From Escallonia rubra (Eukaryota; Streptophyta; Magnoliopsida; Escalloniales; Escalloniaceae), in NCBI GenBank assembly GCA_033065855.1, contig JAVXUO010001037.1, forward strand, positions 606,501 to 670,500: 64,000 nt of DNA, given 5' to 3'. How positions within the stretch are numbered: the first letter of the stretch is position 1; each line of letters opens with the position of its first letter. The notes below the pieces were generated by a model. That model worked only from the letters and a program-made list of their open reading frames with translations, was not told where the DNA came from and did not search any database. Position numbers and translations under genes: made by a program. This document shows positions 30,040 through 42,289 of this stretch, piece after piece.

Positions 30040-31068
30040 TTGCCATAAATTATCTAAAAACCCTAAAATCAGACTTTTTCCTGATGACCAAAAGGCCCTT
30101 TTAGATAATTTATGGCAATCTTTTTTAAAGAAAGACAACGGGTGGTTTGTAAACACCCTTAATGCTTTAGCTCATTATTTTCATAAACTTAGAAAAACAA
30201 AAAAGGTATAATTTTTATTGTGTTTTTAAGGGTGCCATTCCAGGCATTTATAAACATTTCCCAGAGGCAATGGTTGGTGGTGTAGGAAATCATCCTCAAC
30301 CATGGTACAAAGGAACCCTTACTTTTTCTGAGGCCAATACCCTTATGCAAACACATTATGGAGCAAACTACTATATTAGTCCTGAATGCCAAGAACATTC
30401 TTCTTCTTCAGACAGTAATACAGATTGTCAAAACTGCAATACACTTATTAGGCATTTTAACATTTTAAAAAGTAGGACATACCATTTAGCTTTAGAAAAG
30501 GCAAATTTTGACCAGCAAATTGCCCAACTTAGAACCCATACAAACTGTTAGAATTAGAGGCCAACGACTGGAAAAATAGATACACCAATCTTCTTTCTAA
30601 ACACCAGTCGTCACAACCCTCTATCTCCGGGGTTAAAGGAATAGCTAGTCTGGCATCACAGGCACCCGGTAAAGACAAAACAGGTCCTGTTAAAGTTGGA
30701 AATTTGCTTAAAATTTCTGAAAAACCTGAGAGTTCAGGAGAAAAAACTCCTAGTCCGATTTCACAGACTACCGGTAAAGGCTTATCAAGTCCTGTTACAG
30801 TTGGTGTTTTACTTAAAAACACTGAAAATACTTTGATTACCGGAGATAGTAATCCTAGTCCAGCCCTACAGGTAGCTGGTAAAGACACTTCAAATCCTGA
30901 GACCCCTATTCGTTTAGGTAAAACGGAACTTAGAAGACAAAAGAAGAAAAAGGCAAAGAGGCAAGCCCAGGTTATTCAGAAGAAAGTAGCAGAAGCCTTT
31001 GCTGAATTAGTCAGCAAAACATTCAAAACTCTAGAGCCAGAAGGATCGGCTACAACATATAGTTTGTA
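30040..31068 (+). pseudogene. Caulimovirid 2: viroplasmin/transactivator, right copy
   Basis: The plus-strand mirror of the left copy. The core frame at 30270-30551 keeps VGNHPQPWYKGTLTF and the ECQEHSSSSDSN linker, and is shifted from the segment before it by a small indel near 30210. The C-terminal frame 30704-31075 is open and ends in the basic tail, then AEAFAELVSKTFKTLEPEG. The break points differ from those of the left copy, so the two arms decayed independently after the duplication. Confidence 0.82.
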
Positions 31069-31424
31069 TCTGTGAATTATTTCGTAATTTCTGTGTATTG
31101 GAGGATTTGGTGTGTATTGATGTGGGCAGAAATGATTGGAAAGTATATTTGAATGATTTGTGCTTGTGTTGAAATCCCTCAAGAAATGATTGCATCTGTA
31201 CTGTCGATTCATTCATCTGGACTCTAGTTATTGAGAACCTAGGTTTTAATAGTTAAGTTTGAGCAGTTATTGTAATCTTGTATTTTAAGAAATTTGGATT
31301 AGTGTTGGATCAGATGCTTTAAAGTATGCGGTAGAGAACATGATCTGACAGGTTTGATGTGATCCAGTAGGTTAACGACCCAGGAGTTCGGGGCGGTGGA
31401 GTTCTGGATTTCTGGGCCGTTACA
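31069..31424 (-). mobile_element. LTR start of a gypsy element (TGTAACGGCCC family), truncated
   Basis: The minus strand starts TGTAACGGCCCAGAAATCC at 31424, a typical plant gypsy LTR start, and continues to the viroplasmin palindrome. No partner LTR or internal region is visible. Confidence 0.55.
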
Positions 31425-33040
31425 TTATAACACAGCTTACAGTACGATATTATAACTTAATACAGACTCACACATATGTCCAAAATGAACCTCCTTCTTC
31501 ACGTATGTAAAATTACCAAAATGCCCTTAGGTATACAATTACCAAAATACCCCTTTCGGACTTAAATTACCAAAATGGCCTTTCCATAAATAGAATCACT
31601 AAAATAACCTTCCTGTAAGTGAATTTATGCAAAAATACCTTTTACAGGTAGAATTACCAAAATACCCCATGTCACACTTAAATCATCAAAATGGCCTTTC
31701 CGTTAGCAAAATCACTAAAATATCCTTACCATATGCAAATCACTCAAAAATACCCTTTATGGGTAGACTTACCAATATACCCCCTTGGGGTGGTAAATTA
31801 CCAAAATACACCTGGGAGTTTTCGACACCGAAAAAATTCCAAAATATCTTAAAATACTATTTTAAGCATCCTGAAGTCATCTTTGGCCTAAAAAGTATTT
31901 TAGAAAAGTTTCGTCCGAAAATCCAGAATTGGTATCCAGACCGAGCTCTCAAGAGCCAGTTTCGCGAAAAATACTTATCGGCCTCAGAATGACCCGAAAT
32001 TTTAGAATATGGATCATATCAGTAAAATAAGAGTTGTCTATAATTTTCAGATTAAAATAAATTTATTTATTATGTTAAATAAATCCAGAATTTCTCCTAT
32101 TGATACCTTAATTTAGCATCCTTTGCGAACACAAAAAATTCCCTAAAAACTTCCAGAGCGTACGTCTCATAAAAATATCAGTGGTTGTTGTTTTGGACTT
32201 TGTCTAATTTTGGCCCTAACTATTTATAAAAATTTGTGGAAAAACTGCCTAATTAATTCCTACCTTTAGTGACAATTACAGTCACTGTTCAAATCATGGC
32301 ACCTACTATTTCACCTTCAAACACACACTCATCTTCAAGCTTCTTCCTGTCGAGACCCATTACACACACACAACTCCCAAACGCACACTTTACCATTTTT
32401 CTAACAACTAAACCTAACCTAAATCTATTCTAACACCAATCTAACATACATAAATTTCACATACATGTTCCATTACCCATAAGCATCCATACCCGAAGCT
32501 CACACACAGTAAACACGCACCAAAGGCACACTATGCACGTAGGAAGCACACAAACACACACTAAATTTCAAGACAGTAACGTGAAGTTATACCCTTCGGA
32601 AATTTGCACCAATTCCTCTCTTTCCTTCCTCCGATTTCCCCTGTATTTTCTTTCTTCTTCTCTGCTTCTCTGTTCTATCTTCTTTCTTGATCTTCTTTCC
32701 CTTTTTTCTTATTTGCACTTTTGCCCCCCGAATCTTCTTCCATTTATTTTATGCTTCATTATCTAATCCATATCCATTAGTTTATAATAAACTCATTAGT
32801 CATCACATAACAAAGTAGAGGTGGCTCCCAGTTAAGACCATTTCTCCAAAATTTGACACATATGCATAGTTTTCAAAATTTGCAAGATAGCCCTCTAATT
32901 TTCCAAAATTACAAAATAACCCTAAAATTTTGAAAATTACAATTTTGCCCCAAAATTATTTTAAGCTTCCATTCTCTACTAAAATCCGAGCATTGCTCAA
33001 AATTATCCCCCATTCTTTTGGAGCACATATGTTTATTTTA
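31425..33040 (-). mobile_element. LTR fragment related to element A, opposite orientation
   Basis: The reverse complement contains repeated GGGTATTTTGGTAATTT motifs (about 31500-31820 here), the spaced motif that also marks the LTRs at 37650-37950 on the plus strand. Other shared points are GCTCTTGAGAGC/GAGCTCGG near 31945 against AGCGCTCGGTCTGGACACC at 37513. The interior is AT-rich with a T/C-rich run (32620-32740). It is a partial LTR abutting plus-strand pol sequence. Confidence 0.6.
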
Positions 33041-34153
33041 AACAGCTCCCAATGTTCGAGATATTACATTTTAGGACATATAGTGTCAAGTGAGGGCATA
33101 CTGGTAGATCCAGGAAAGGTGGAAACGATTTTAAATTGGGAACGTCCGCCTTTGGTGTACGAAATTCGGAGTTCCCTAGGGTTAGCTGAATATTATCAAA
33201 TATTTATCAAAGATCTCTAAAATAGCCTCCCCATTGACGAATCTAACAAAAAAGAATATGAAGTTTACATGGACAGTGAAGTGTGAAAATAGTTTCCAAG
33301 AACTAAAACAGGTTGGTGACAGCGCCTGTTCTTACATTACCGTCAGGATTGGAAGGATCTGTCATTTATTGTGATGCATCCCGGGAAGGACTAGGTTGTG
33401 TACTTATTCAATGTGGTAAAGTAATTGTGTATGCCTCCAGACAGTAGAGAAACATGATTTGGAGTTGGCAGCAGTGGTGTTTGTTATGAAAATATGGCGA
33501 CATTACTTGTATGGGGTTACATGTGAGATATATACCGACCATAAGAGTTTGAAGTATATCTTTACCCAGAAGGAACTTAATATGAGACGAAGGAGATGGT
33601 TATAACTCTTTAAGGACTATGATTGTACTATAAAATATCACCCAGGAAAACTAATATGGTGGCAGGTGCGCTGAGCAGGAAGCAAATAGGAAACCTAACT
33701 GCAATGATTACCAAAGAAAAGGCCGTTATCAAAGATTTGGACAAACTCGAAATTGAAGTTTGAGTTAGGGGAGAATAGGGTAGTAACCTATTTCAGTTAG
33801 AAGTCAGACCGACACTTTCAATCGGATAAAGGAAGATCAAGTTCAAGATGAAAGAATACATGAAATCTGGCAAGGTTTTGAAAGGAATAAGAAAGATAAA
33901 TTTGATTGTGAAAAGGAGAGCGTTTACAAGTATGAGGGTCGGGTATATGTGCCGCCTGGCGGAGAGTTGCGAAAAGAGATTATGACAAACGTGCATAACT
34001 TTAAATATTCGATCCACCGGGGGGAAACAAAAATGTATCGTGATCGACGACATTATTTTTGGTGGCTGGGCATGAAAAAAGATATATCAGGGTTTGTATC
34101 CTGGTGTTTGACCTGCCAACAGGTGAAAGTGGACCATAAGAAGATTGACGTAC
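33041..34153 (+). pseudogene. Chromovirus element A: RT end, RNase H, integrase zinc finger
   Basis: Broken frames give LGHIVSSEGILVDPGKVE and LGLAEYYQIFIKDL (RT C-terminus), then [26 protein letters not shown] and NMRRRRW (gypsy RNase H), then the integrase HHCC finger (HNFKYSIHRGETKMY with YFWWLGMKKDISGFVSWCLTCQQVK). The RT palm is missing on the left. The frame is cut at 34153 by the solo LTR; integrase resumes at 39864. Confidence 0.85.
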
Positions 34154-34688
34154 TGTAATACCCTGATTTAATCTAACTAAAAATTAGATTAATCGAGGGC
34201 ATCATTTTTTATCGATATTATTATTTTTATCGATAATCGACTAATTAGAAAAAAATGAGGAGTTAATGTGGTCTTGGGGTCAAAGTGTAATTTTCCTAAA
34301 GTTGTGGGGCCAAAGTGTAATTACATAAAGTTTGGGGGCTAAATTGCAAAATTGCCCTAAGTGTCAAATTGTTGCAAAACGTATCCCAAGGAGATGCCAC
34401 CTCCTACTATAATTTCTGATGACTAATGGAATTTAAAAATAAACTAATGGATGGAGTAAATAAAATAAAGGATAAGGAAAAGGAAGTTCGTGGGAGGAAA
34501 GTTGAAATTGGGGGAAAGATGAGAAAAAGAAGGAGGCAGAACAGTAGCAGGAAACAAAAGAAAACATAAGGAAGCAACCGAGCTTCGGGTGAGGGAAGAT
34601 CATGGAGAAAAAAAATATCGTGAGAATGCCAAGGTAATTCCTCCTTAATTGTGTGTACGATTTAATGTGTGATATGTGTGTGTCGCTG

Positions 34689-36611
34689 CAGTGGCGGAGC
34701 CAGGATTTCACCCCAGGGGGTGCTAAAAATATATCAAAATCAATAAAATTTTTTATAAGTAAAATAGCACAAAAAAGTCACTTTTCGATAATACACAAAA
34801 AAATACGAAAAAGCATCCAAAAGGTCTTATTAAGTTTCATGAGAGTCACTAAAAACTCTTTACAGTACAAAAGAAGTGAATACAACATATATATTTAAGA
34901 ATTTACAAATGAAAGTACTAAATAATTACTCGATGAGGCGCCGAAGATAGTGTTTTATTTTTTAAGGTCAGCTACCCTTTGGTCCCTTTCCGCCATTTGG
35001 GGATATTATGTTTACGTTTTAGGCTTCTAGGGTTTATCTTCATTTAACCAGGCTTCCTTTTCCATAATTTTGTTGACTCTCCATGTCCTATTGTTGTACC
35101 CAATCTTTAAAGCAGTAAAAAGCCCTCCCATGCAGAATGCCTTTCCAGGCCCATGAAGCCCTTGCCTTAGGTTTAACCTCATTCAATGTCTTTATTTGGG
35201 GAGGAAGTCTTTGGCTAGCAGACACTAGGGTTTAGACAGATTCCTCAAAGCATTTTTGGCCAACAGAGCTTGGATTACAAGCTTTAGATTTAGGGAAATT
35301 AAGACAAGACAAGCTGATAGAGCAAACTATGATTAAATCCTGAACATACACCAACTTCGATAGCTAACCAAATATTTTTTCAGGCAATAGGCAACGTCGT
35401 ACATAGCAACTTACAAGAGCTAAAGCTCAACAGACCATGACCTAAGGGAATGTAAGCTTTCAGAAAGCTCCCCACCAAGGCAGAGAGACCAGTTATCAAA
35501 AGTTCAAGGAAACTTGGTCCAAAAGTTCAAGGAAACTTGGTCCATTGGCAAGCCTTGGACTCGAGAAGAATCGAATTCCAGCAAGGACAATAGCAGAGTA
35601 GAAGCCAATTGCTAAAAAATACCCTCATAGCGCTTTCATCACAGCAATAGACAACATCAGCTAGACAAAGTTGTCTCGGCCTCAGTTGATTCAATAAATA
35701 ATTCCTTGGTTGTAAATAATTATGCTAATTCAATTCAAACACCATTCATAATATGATTCAGTGATTTCAGTCCCCCTCCCCCACGCAGATTCAAGAAATA
35801 CATCATGATTCATCATTCATGCAAGGTCACTCATAACATCTCATGAATCAACAGTTCCTCGGACTTTAAGGGGGATTTGGGAACATACAACAATTTCATT
35901 AAGTTACTTAATTCTGAACTTGTAGATCCAACCGAACGTACAACAAACAACAAACTTAATTCTGATTTCCAATGGCATAACAATTGGGCTATATACCAAA
36001 ACTCTCAACTGCATGCAAAGTCAATCACAACAATTAGTTGAAAAACAGTATCTTCCTCTCAACCAGTAATATAAGGATGTTGTTAAGTTCCAAGGAGAAC
36101 AGACAAACCAAACCCACCGCCGTACACACTCAGACACTCAGAAAGCAAGTGGCATTGGTTGACAGAAACAAAATACCATCAAAACCAAAACTATCCAGAA
36201 ACCCAGATAATATCCATCTAGTAATTTGGATAAAAAAGGTTACTTAAGACCTATACTATGATAAATCCAAACACACTAGCAGAGTACTAGTCCTCAATAT
36301 AACCGGAAACCCAAAGAATCAAAGTAAATCCAGACACATGTTACGTCAAAACAGGTTGGCTGGAGCCTGGAGGAGTCCTCGCCTCGCCCAGCTCACTGTT
36401 GCCATTCGCAGTTCTGCGCTGTCACCACTCGCAGTCGCCGGTCACTGCTGCTTCTTCAGTTGGTGGTTCCAGATCTGAAGATGTCCTCCTCGACAGTCGG
36501 TGCCTCAACTCGTTCCAGATCTAAGTTGGCTTCCACTTGCTATCGGTCGGTGTCGCCGGTGAATGAGTGTTTACGGTCTACCTGTCTGAGAGTGGGTGAG
36601 AGACTTGGCAT

Positions 36612-36659
<48 letters not shown>

Positions 36660-36755
36660 CAGAGCAGGTGATGAGATGAAATGATGAAAAAAAAATCTTT
36701 CAGAAGTTGAGGGGGTACATTAGCCCCCCCTTGTTCTAACATAGCTCCGCCCCTG
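34689..36755. mobile_element. Non-autonomous hAT-like element
   Basis: The left end CAGTGGCGGAGCCAGGATTT and right end TAGCTCCGCCCCTG are inverted copies (CAG-G/T-GGCGGAGC), the common terminus of plant hAT elements. The 2.07-kb interior has no transposase. It includes a (GA)n array at 36619-36653 and a CG-richer block at 36355-36610. I see no clean 8-bp target duplication. It interrupts the solo LTR. Confidence 0.75.
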
Positions 36756-38379
36756 TCTGTGTTGGGGTGTGTTCAAGTGTCCTGTGTGTGTATGGGAGTG
36801 AAGGGGGAAAAAGGAAGGGAAGTAGTCATGGGGAAGGGCTGCTAAGGGCGTGGGGAGTGGTTGTTGCCCGTGGGGGTGCAAAAAGTGGGAAAGGGGAGAG
36901 GAAGAAGAAGTGGGCAGCAGCTGGTGCTGCTGCCGTGCGGGTCCTATGCGTGGGTGCAGGGGAAAAATGGTGGAGGAAGGGAATATGAGGGAGGGGGGCT
37001 AGGTGAATGGTGAGGGAGAATGGAAATGTGGTAGAGGTGTATGTGGGTTCATAAATTGAATTGGGGGCTGAAGGGAGAATAAAATCCATGGCCAGAGTAG
37101 ATGAGACGTGACTGTGAGGAGGAAGAAGATAAACAAGATGAATAGTGTACGTTTTAATCCAAAATTAGGTGAATAGTGACCGTAAGTGTCACTAAAAGTG
37201 GAAATTAGTTGAGCAGGTTGAACACGAATTTTTAAAAGAAGTTAGGGCCATATTTAGCCAAAGTGTGAAAAATAGACCCCAGTTATTGTTAGGATACCTA
37301 TATCATGGAAAAGTTTTAGATTTTTCCAAGGTTGGGAAGAGGGTGAACGGACGCAGAAAGTTTGAAACTTTGCATTGAAATTTAAAATATCAAACGAGCA
37401 CGATTTCGCGTGAACATTTTATGAGAACCTTAGGATGTTGGGAAGTTCCATTTCCCAGGATTTTGGGTCATTCTGAAGTCGTTAGCTATTTTTGGCCGAA
37501 CGGGCTTTTAAGCGCTCGGTCTGGACACCGGTTCGGAATTTTTGGGCGAAAATTTTGTAAAATAGTTTTTAACTCAAGAATGAATTCAGGAGGCTTAAAA
37601 TAACATTTAAAGCACTTTTGAGATTTTTCTGATGTCGGGATCCCTCAGGGGATATTTTGGTAATTAGCCACCCGGAAGGGGTATTTTGGGTAATTTTCCT
37701 ATAAAATTTTGTGAATGACTTTTAGTTCTGGAAGGGGTGTAAGACACCCAAAAAGTTGTTTTAAAGTTATTTTGAGATGTTTGTTGGGGCGATGGCTACC
37801 AGGGGTATTTTGGTAATTTTCTCCTTTAAAATTTTCTGAGGGACTATTTGGTATATAATTGATGTAGTACATCTAAAAATTAGTTTTAAAGCGGTTTTGA
37901 GGTGTTGGTGGTGTAGCGGCCATCATGGGGTATTTTGGTAAATTGCCACGTTGGCGCTAAATTTTTTGGAAACTCGCGTTATTAAACGTCTAGAATGGCG
38001 GGAAGTGAGGAATGATGTTAATACGTTGAAAATAAGATGGTTGTTATCGCTAATGCGTCGATAAGGCTAGGTTAAAGATCCAATTATTGGATCGGGTTAA
38101 CTAGCTATCATAGAACGCTATGAGCGGTTAAATGGGAAGGGGTAGAATAATGAGTGCGTATATGTGGAATGATTCCTAACGAGCAGAATATTATTTGACT
38201 AGATGATGCAGTTCGTTGCGATCAGAGATTGCGAGTTGCTTCGGCTATAAGCCAATCAGGTAAGGACAATGCGGTTCTGATATGCTAATTCATTGTCTCG
38301 ATTAACATGCCATGTTGATGACGTGTTGTTGAATTCTTGTTGTTGTGATTGGATGCCGGTAGTCATTGCGACCAGTACA

Positions 38380-38930
38380 TGTATAATTGAATTGTGTTGT
38401 TGAGGACTTAGGGTAGAATAAATTTCCTTAGTCTGCCCTGTTGATAGAATTTAATGAGGATGATGCGTGTCCTAGTATGCTATGATTCGATTCGATTAGC
38501 ATACCTGAAGTTGATGATGATATTGTGTAGGGGTTGTTGTGTGGTGGTTGTGAGATGCCGGTAATTATTGATAGCCGATCTCTTCTCTTTGAGAACACCA
38601 TTGAGGACTTGTGGCAACTTATCCCGAGTCCGCCCTATCATTGATGATGATGCTGTAGAGATCGTTGCGTTGTTGGTGTGAAATGTCGGCACTTATTGAT
38701 AATCGACATTTCTCTTATGTAAGGATGTTGTTGAGGGCTTGCGGCAATCTTCTCCCAAGTCCGCCCTGTTGATGATGTCACATTGAACTCTTGTTGTTAT
38801 GTCTGAACACCGGTTGATATGTTGATCCGGTATTCCTTGTTGAGCTGTGTTGTTGAGGACATAAGGTGAAATAAATTTTTCCTTAGTCCGCCCCGTTGAA
38901 GAAGTCTCGCTGCTTGGTTATAAGGCGGTT
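38380..38930. repeat. Degenerate tandem repeats in the solo LTR
   Basis: The motif GAGGACTT...TCCGCCCTGTTGATGATG-like recurs near 38402, 38603, 38732 and 38854, spaced about 120-200 bp, each preceded by a CCGG-TATT-type segment. This is an old, diverged subrepeat array in the LTR. Confidence 0.7.
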
Positions 38931-39863
38931 AGGGAAAGCACTCTAGATGAGTTTCCTTCTTGTTGACAATGTCTCTTCTGTTTATTTGAGACTGAGATGA
39001 ACATCCCGTAAAATGGGAGATCAATATGAGGAGGATGGCCTATGAAATATGATCACTGGCCAAAGAGGATGAATGTCGCTCGAGCAGAGTTTGTCGTGTC
39101 TGGTCGAGTCATGTCTGTCATGTCCACATACATTGTATTTGATTTTCTTTTGATGTTGATGATTTGTATTTCAATGATGTTTATCTTTACGACCTTGGCC
39201 CCAGGTTCACTTGCATAGTCGGTCAGTCAGTCAGTCCAGTCCATGAGGAGGTGGCAGTAATGCTGTTCTGTTGGGCCTTAAAGCCGTTCAGTCTAACGAA
39301 ATAAAAATTATCGTTTGACAATTATGCTGATGTCAAAAATTTATTGGAACTCCTGATTCATTTTTATCGTTGAGATGATTATTATTCCTCCGAGTCTTTT
39401 GAATCATTTGTACACGATACTCCTTGTGTTGTCTTTACTGGGTGATTTGCGCTCATTCCTTTTGTGGTATTGTGCAGGCTATAAGGTTGATCAAGGAGAA
39501 CCTTCTAGAAAGGAAAAAAAACAAGCTAGAAAAGTTGAGCAAGGGGATCAGTTGTGGGAGGTAAGACCAGCTAGGAATGGTGGAATAAAGTTTGAGTTGC
39601 GAGATAGGTTGATAAGAGTCCTACGACTACAGTCGTATATTAGGTTGTAAACATTCATGTTGTTTAAAGACCTAAAAGTCTTTCGCTGCAGTATGATGTA
39701 TGTTTGTAAGAATTTTTTTTGTAAGGATGTATTTTGGAGCGTCTATTAAGAATGTATGAGTATGAGGATGTAGTTGCTCTGTATTCAGCACATGGTTTTG
39801 AATGCGATTATGATCGGTAACTCAGCCTGGTGATGTCACCAGGGTTGAGGGTGTCGCACGTAC

Positions 39864-40945
39864 AGTTGCAACCACTCCCTGTCCTGAGTGGAAATGGGAT
39901 CACATTACAATGGATTATGTGTCAGGATTACCACTTAAATCTATTAAATACACGTCTATTTGGGTAGTAGTGGATAGGTTGACCAAGACAACTCGATTTA
40001 TTCCCATATGAGAAGGGTACTTTATTGAACGACTTGCTCGAATTTACATTAAGAAGGTGGTTAGCCGTTATGGGGTGCCAGTAACCATTGTGTCCAATAG
40101 AGATGCAAGGTTCATATCCAGATTTTGGAAAAGTTTCCAAGAAGAAATGGAAACAAAGTTAACTTTGAGTACAACTTTTCATCCTCAGACAGATGGCCAA
40201 TCTGAACATACAATACAGATATTGGAGGATATGTTGAGAGTGTACATTAGTGATTCTGGCAGAGCATGGGATGAACATTTGCCCTTAGTAAAATTCTCTT
40301 ACAACAATAGTTATCAAGCGAGCATTGAAATGGCTCCCTATGAAGCGTTATATGGCCAAAGATGTTACACGCCTATTTATTGGGATGTGGTGGGGGAATG
40401 AAGGCTGTCACGCACAGAACCGTGAAAGGAAACAAGGGACAAAGTGAAGGTGGATCGAGAAAGAATTTGTACTGCACAAAGTCAACAGAAATGCTATGCA
40501 GATAAAAGGCGTATAATGCTAGAATTTGAAGTGGGGGACTTAGTGTTTTTAAAGGTGTCATCGTGGAAAGGGATCATGCAATTTGAGAAGCAAGGAAAGT
40601 AAAGTTTGAGTTTCATCAAGCCGTTTAAAATTCTATCTAGGATTGAAACGGTGGCGTACAGGCTCTATCTACCACCAAAATTGAGCCAGTTGCATAATGT
40701 GTTTCACGTTACAATGCTCAGGAAGTATGTTCCTAACCCCATGCATGTAATCTAATTAGAACCAGTGAAAATTTGAGATAATCTTTCATATTAGGAGATA
40801 CTGATAGAAGTGGTTGATAGAAAAGAACAGGTATTATCGGTGGCCAAAATCATCTGGAGAAATCACGCAGTAGAGGAAGTCACTTGGGAACTCGAAGCAT
40901 TAATGTGGTAGAGATACCCGTATCTGTTTAGCGGGGCGGGGGGGG
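39864..40945 (+). pseudogene. Chromovirus element A: integrase core and chromodomain
   Basis: The frame reads PEWKWDHITMDYVSGLPL, IWVVVDRLTKTTRFIPI (then a stop), [40 protein letters not shown] and APYEALYGQRC. The first catalytic Asp (MDYVSG) and the Glu (QSEHT) are present, but the second Asp is Asn (AAT, 40096-40098). After a TGA at 40399-40401, the C-terminal domain (HNVFHVTMLRKY) and a chromodomain (IIWRNHAVEEVTWELE) follow to about 40930. This is the right half of the gene cut at 34153. Confidence 0.88.
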
Positions 40946-40953
40946 GGGGGGGT

Positions 40954-42289
40954 TGTAATACCCTGAAAATGTCTAAAATTAATCTAACTGTGAATTTGAT
41001 TAATTAGGTGGAGGGGTTATTTTTATTAGTAGCACTATTCTGGTGATAATTAAGTATTAGGAAGTTAAATGAGGGGTTAGTTTGGCCTTGGGGTCAAAAT
41101 AAAATTATTGAAAGTTAGGGGGCAAAAATTGTAATTTTAAAAAATTGTGATGAGTGGCATGAAAGGTGTCATGAGCGAGAGAAGATTTAAAGGATGTTGG
41201 CCACATCCTACTTATAAAAGGTGACTAAGCATTTTTGTAAAAACAAAAATAAGAAAAATAGAGCCTCAGCAGAAGAGAAGAAAAACAGGGGAAGAGAAGA
41301 GAAAAAAAAAAGGAGGGAAAGGAAGAAGAAGGAAAGAGAAGGAAATCAAACTCAAAAAAAGAGAAGTGTAATCTCTTTCTCTTGATAATTTGTTAATTTG
41401 GTGTAAATCATGTGTGTATTTATGGTTTGGGCAGCCTGCTATGTGTGCGTGAGTGTATGATGGTGCATGGGGAAGGGGGAAGCAGCCATGGAGGCTGCTG
41501 TGGGTGCCTTGTATATGCGTGAAGGGGGGGGGGGGGGAGAGGGATAAAGGGAGCAGCAGTGGGTGCTTCTGCTGTGTGTGCGCAAAGTGCATGAGTGAAG
41601 GGGAGGGGGAAAGCAATACAACAACCAGTGTGCTATTGTGTGCATATGTGTGAGGCTGTGTGCGTGGGAATGATGGGGGCGGGTGTAAACTGTGTTGGTG
41701 TCTGTGTAGATGAAATTAGGTGGGTATGGGGGGGGGGGGGTTGAATTCCATGACTGTGAAGGGTGATGGGCTCGACAATGGGGGGGAAAAAGGAAGTTCA
41801 AGTGTGTGACAGTGTGTAATCGTGTGTGTTTGATCCAAACATGCATGAACAGTGACTGTAAATCGTCACTAAAAATGGTCGAATTTAATGCAGTATTGAT
41901 AGAACTTTTAAAAATAGCTCGAGACAAATTTAGACAAAGTACAATTTTCACGAGATTTATACTGTGAAACAATTTCAGATTTTTCCAAGGTCGGGAATGT
42001 GGTTGACAAATGCGGTTATTGTGAAACTTTGTGGTGAATTTAAAATTAGCAAACTCACGTGGTTTCACGCGAAAATTTTATGAGGACTTTAAAATGCTGA
42101 GATGTTCCATTTCCTAAAATTCCGTGTTATTATGAAGTCAATAGCTAACTGACTTCTAAGCGCTCGGTCCAGACACTGGTTCGGAATTTTAGGGCAAAAA
42201 TTCTCTAAAATACTTTTTAGCTCAAAAATAACTTCGGGATGCTAAAAATAGTGCTTCAAAGTGTTTTTGAGATTTTTTTGGTGCCGGAA
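40954..42289 (+). mobile_element. 3' LTR of element A, truncated by element B
   Basis: It starts TGTAATACCCTGAAAATG after a G-run and matches the solo LTR at 34154-39858. Homology ends at 42289, where element B begins. The rest of this LTR should lie beyond the window. Long G-runs at 41526-41537 and 41729-41740 lie inside. Confidence 0.8.

Larger units (their letters stand above)
23886..31068. mobile_element. Endogenous caulimovirid 2: rearranged cluster with inverted copies
   Basis: This 7.2-kb block is made almost only of plant pararetrovirus fragments: zinc knuckles (24150, 25850), three movement-protein pieces (24298-24560 minus, 26097-26713 minus, 28136-28726 plus), an ORF and tRNA-Met primer site upstream of the movement protein (26697-27214 minus), RT-RNase H (24690-25700 plus) and two viroplasmin copies (29098-30030 minus, 30040-31068 plus). 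The scrambled order and inverted duplications cannot be a simple linear provirus. The motifs differ from those at 10780-17060, so a different virus is represented. Confidence 0.88.
29001..31068. repeat. 2.07-kb palindrome of viroplasmin sequence
   Basis: 29001-30030 and 30040-31068 are inverted copies. Several matched pairs of points (ends 29001/31068; GTTGTCTTTCTT at 29929-29940 against 30129-30140) all give a centre near 30034, so the arms are collinear with almost no spacer. The centre holds short repeats of TCTAAAAACCCTAAAATC. The arms differ by occasional substitutions and a few small indels. The two viroplasmin copies are head-to-head. Confidence 0.93.
34154..39858 (+). mobile_element. 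Solo LTR of the element-A family, inserted in its integrase
   Basis: It starts TGTAATACCCTGA and ends GGGTGTCGCA, with 5-bp duplications CGTAC at 34149-34153 and 39859-39863. Several stretches match element A's own 3' LTR at 40954-42289 (34154-34400 against 40954-41170; 37137-37620 against 41820-42280), so it belongs to the same family. About 3.6 kb remains after removing the hAT-like insertion at 34689-36755. No gag or pol lies inside. Homology shows the integrase reading continues on either side. Confidence 0.88.

Noticed and set aside
36767..37089. Gly/Ala-rich plus frame and Pro/Ser-rich minus frame as a gene
   Set aside because: Inside the solo LTR, low complexity, overlapping on both strands.
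41266..42068. 209- and 116-codon minus-strand frames
   Set aside because: Inside element A's 3' LTR, built of low-complexity CT and CA runs; no homologous frame in the related LTR.
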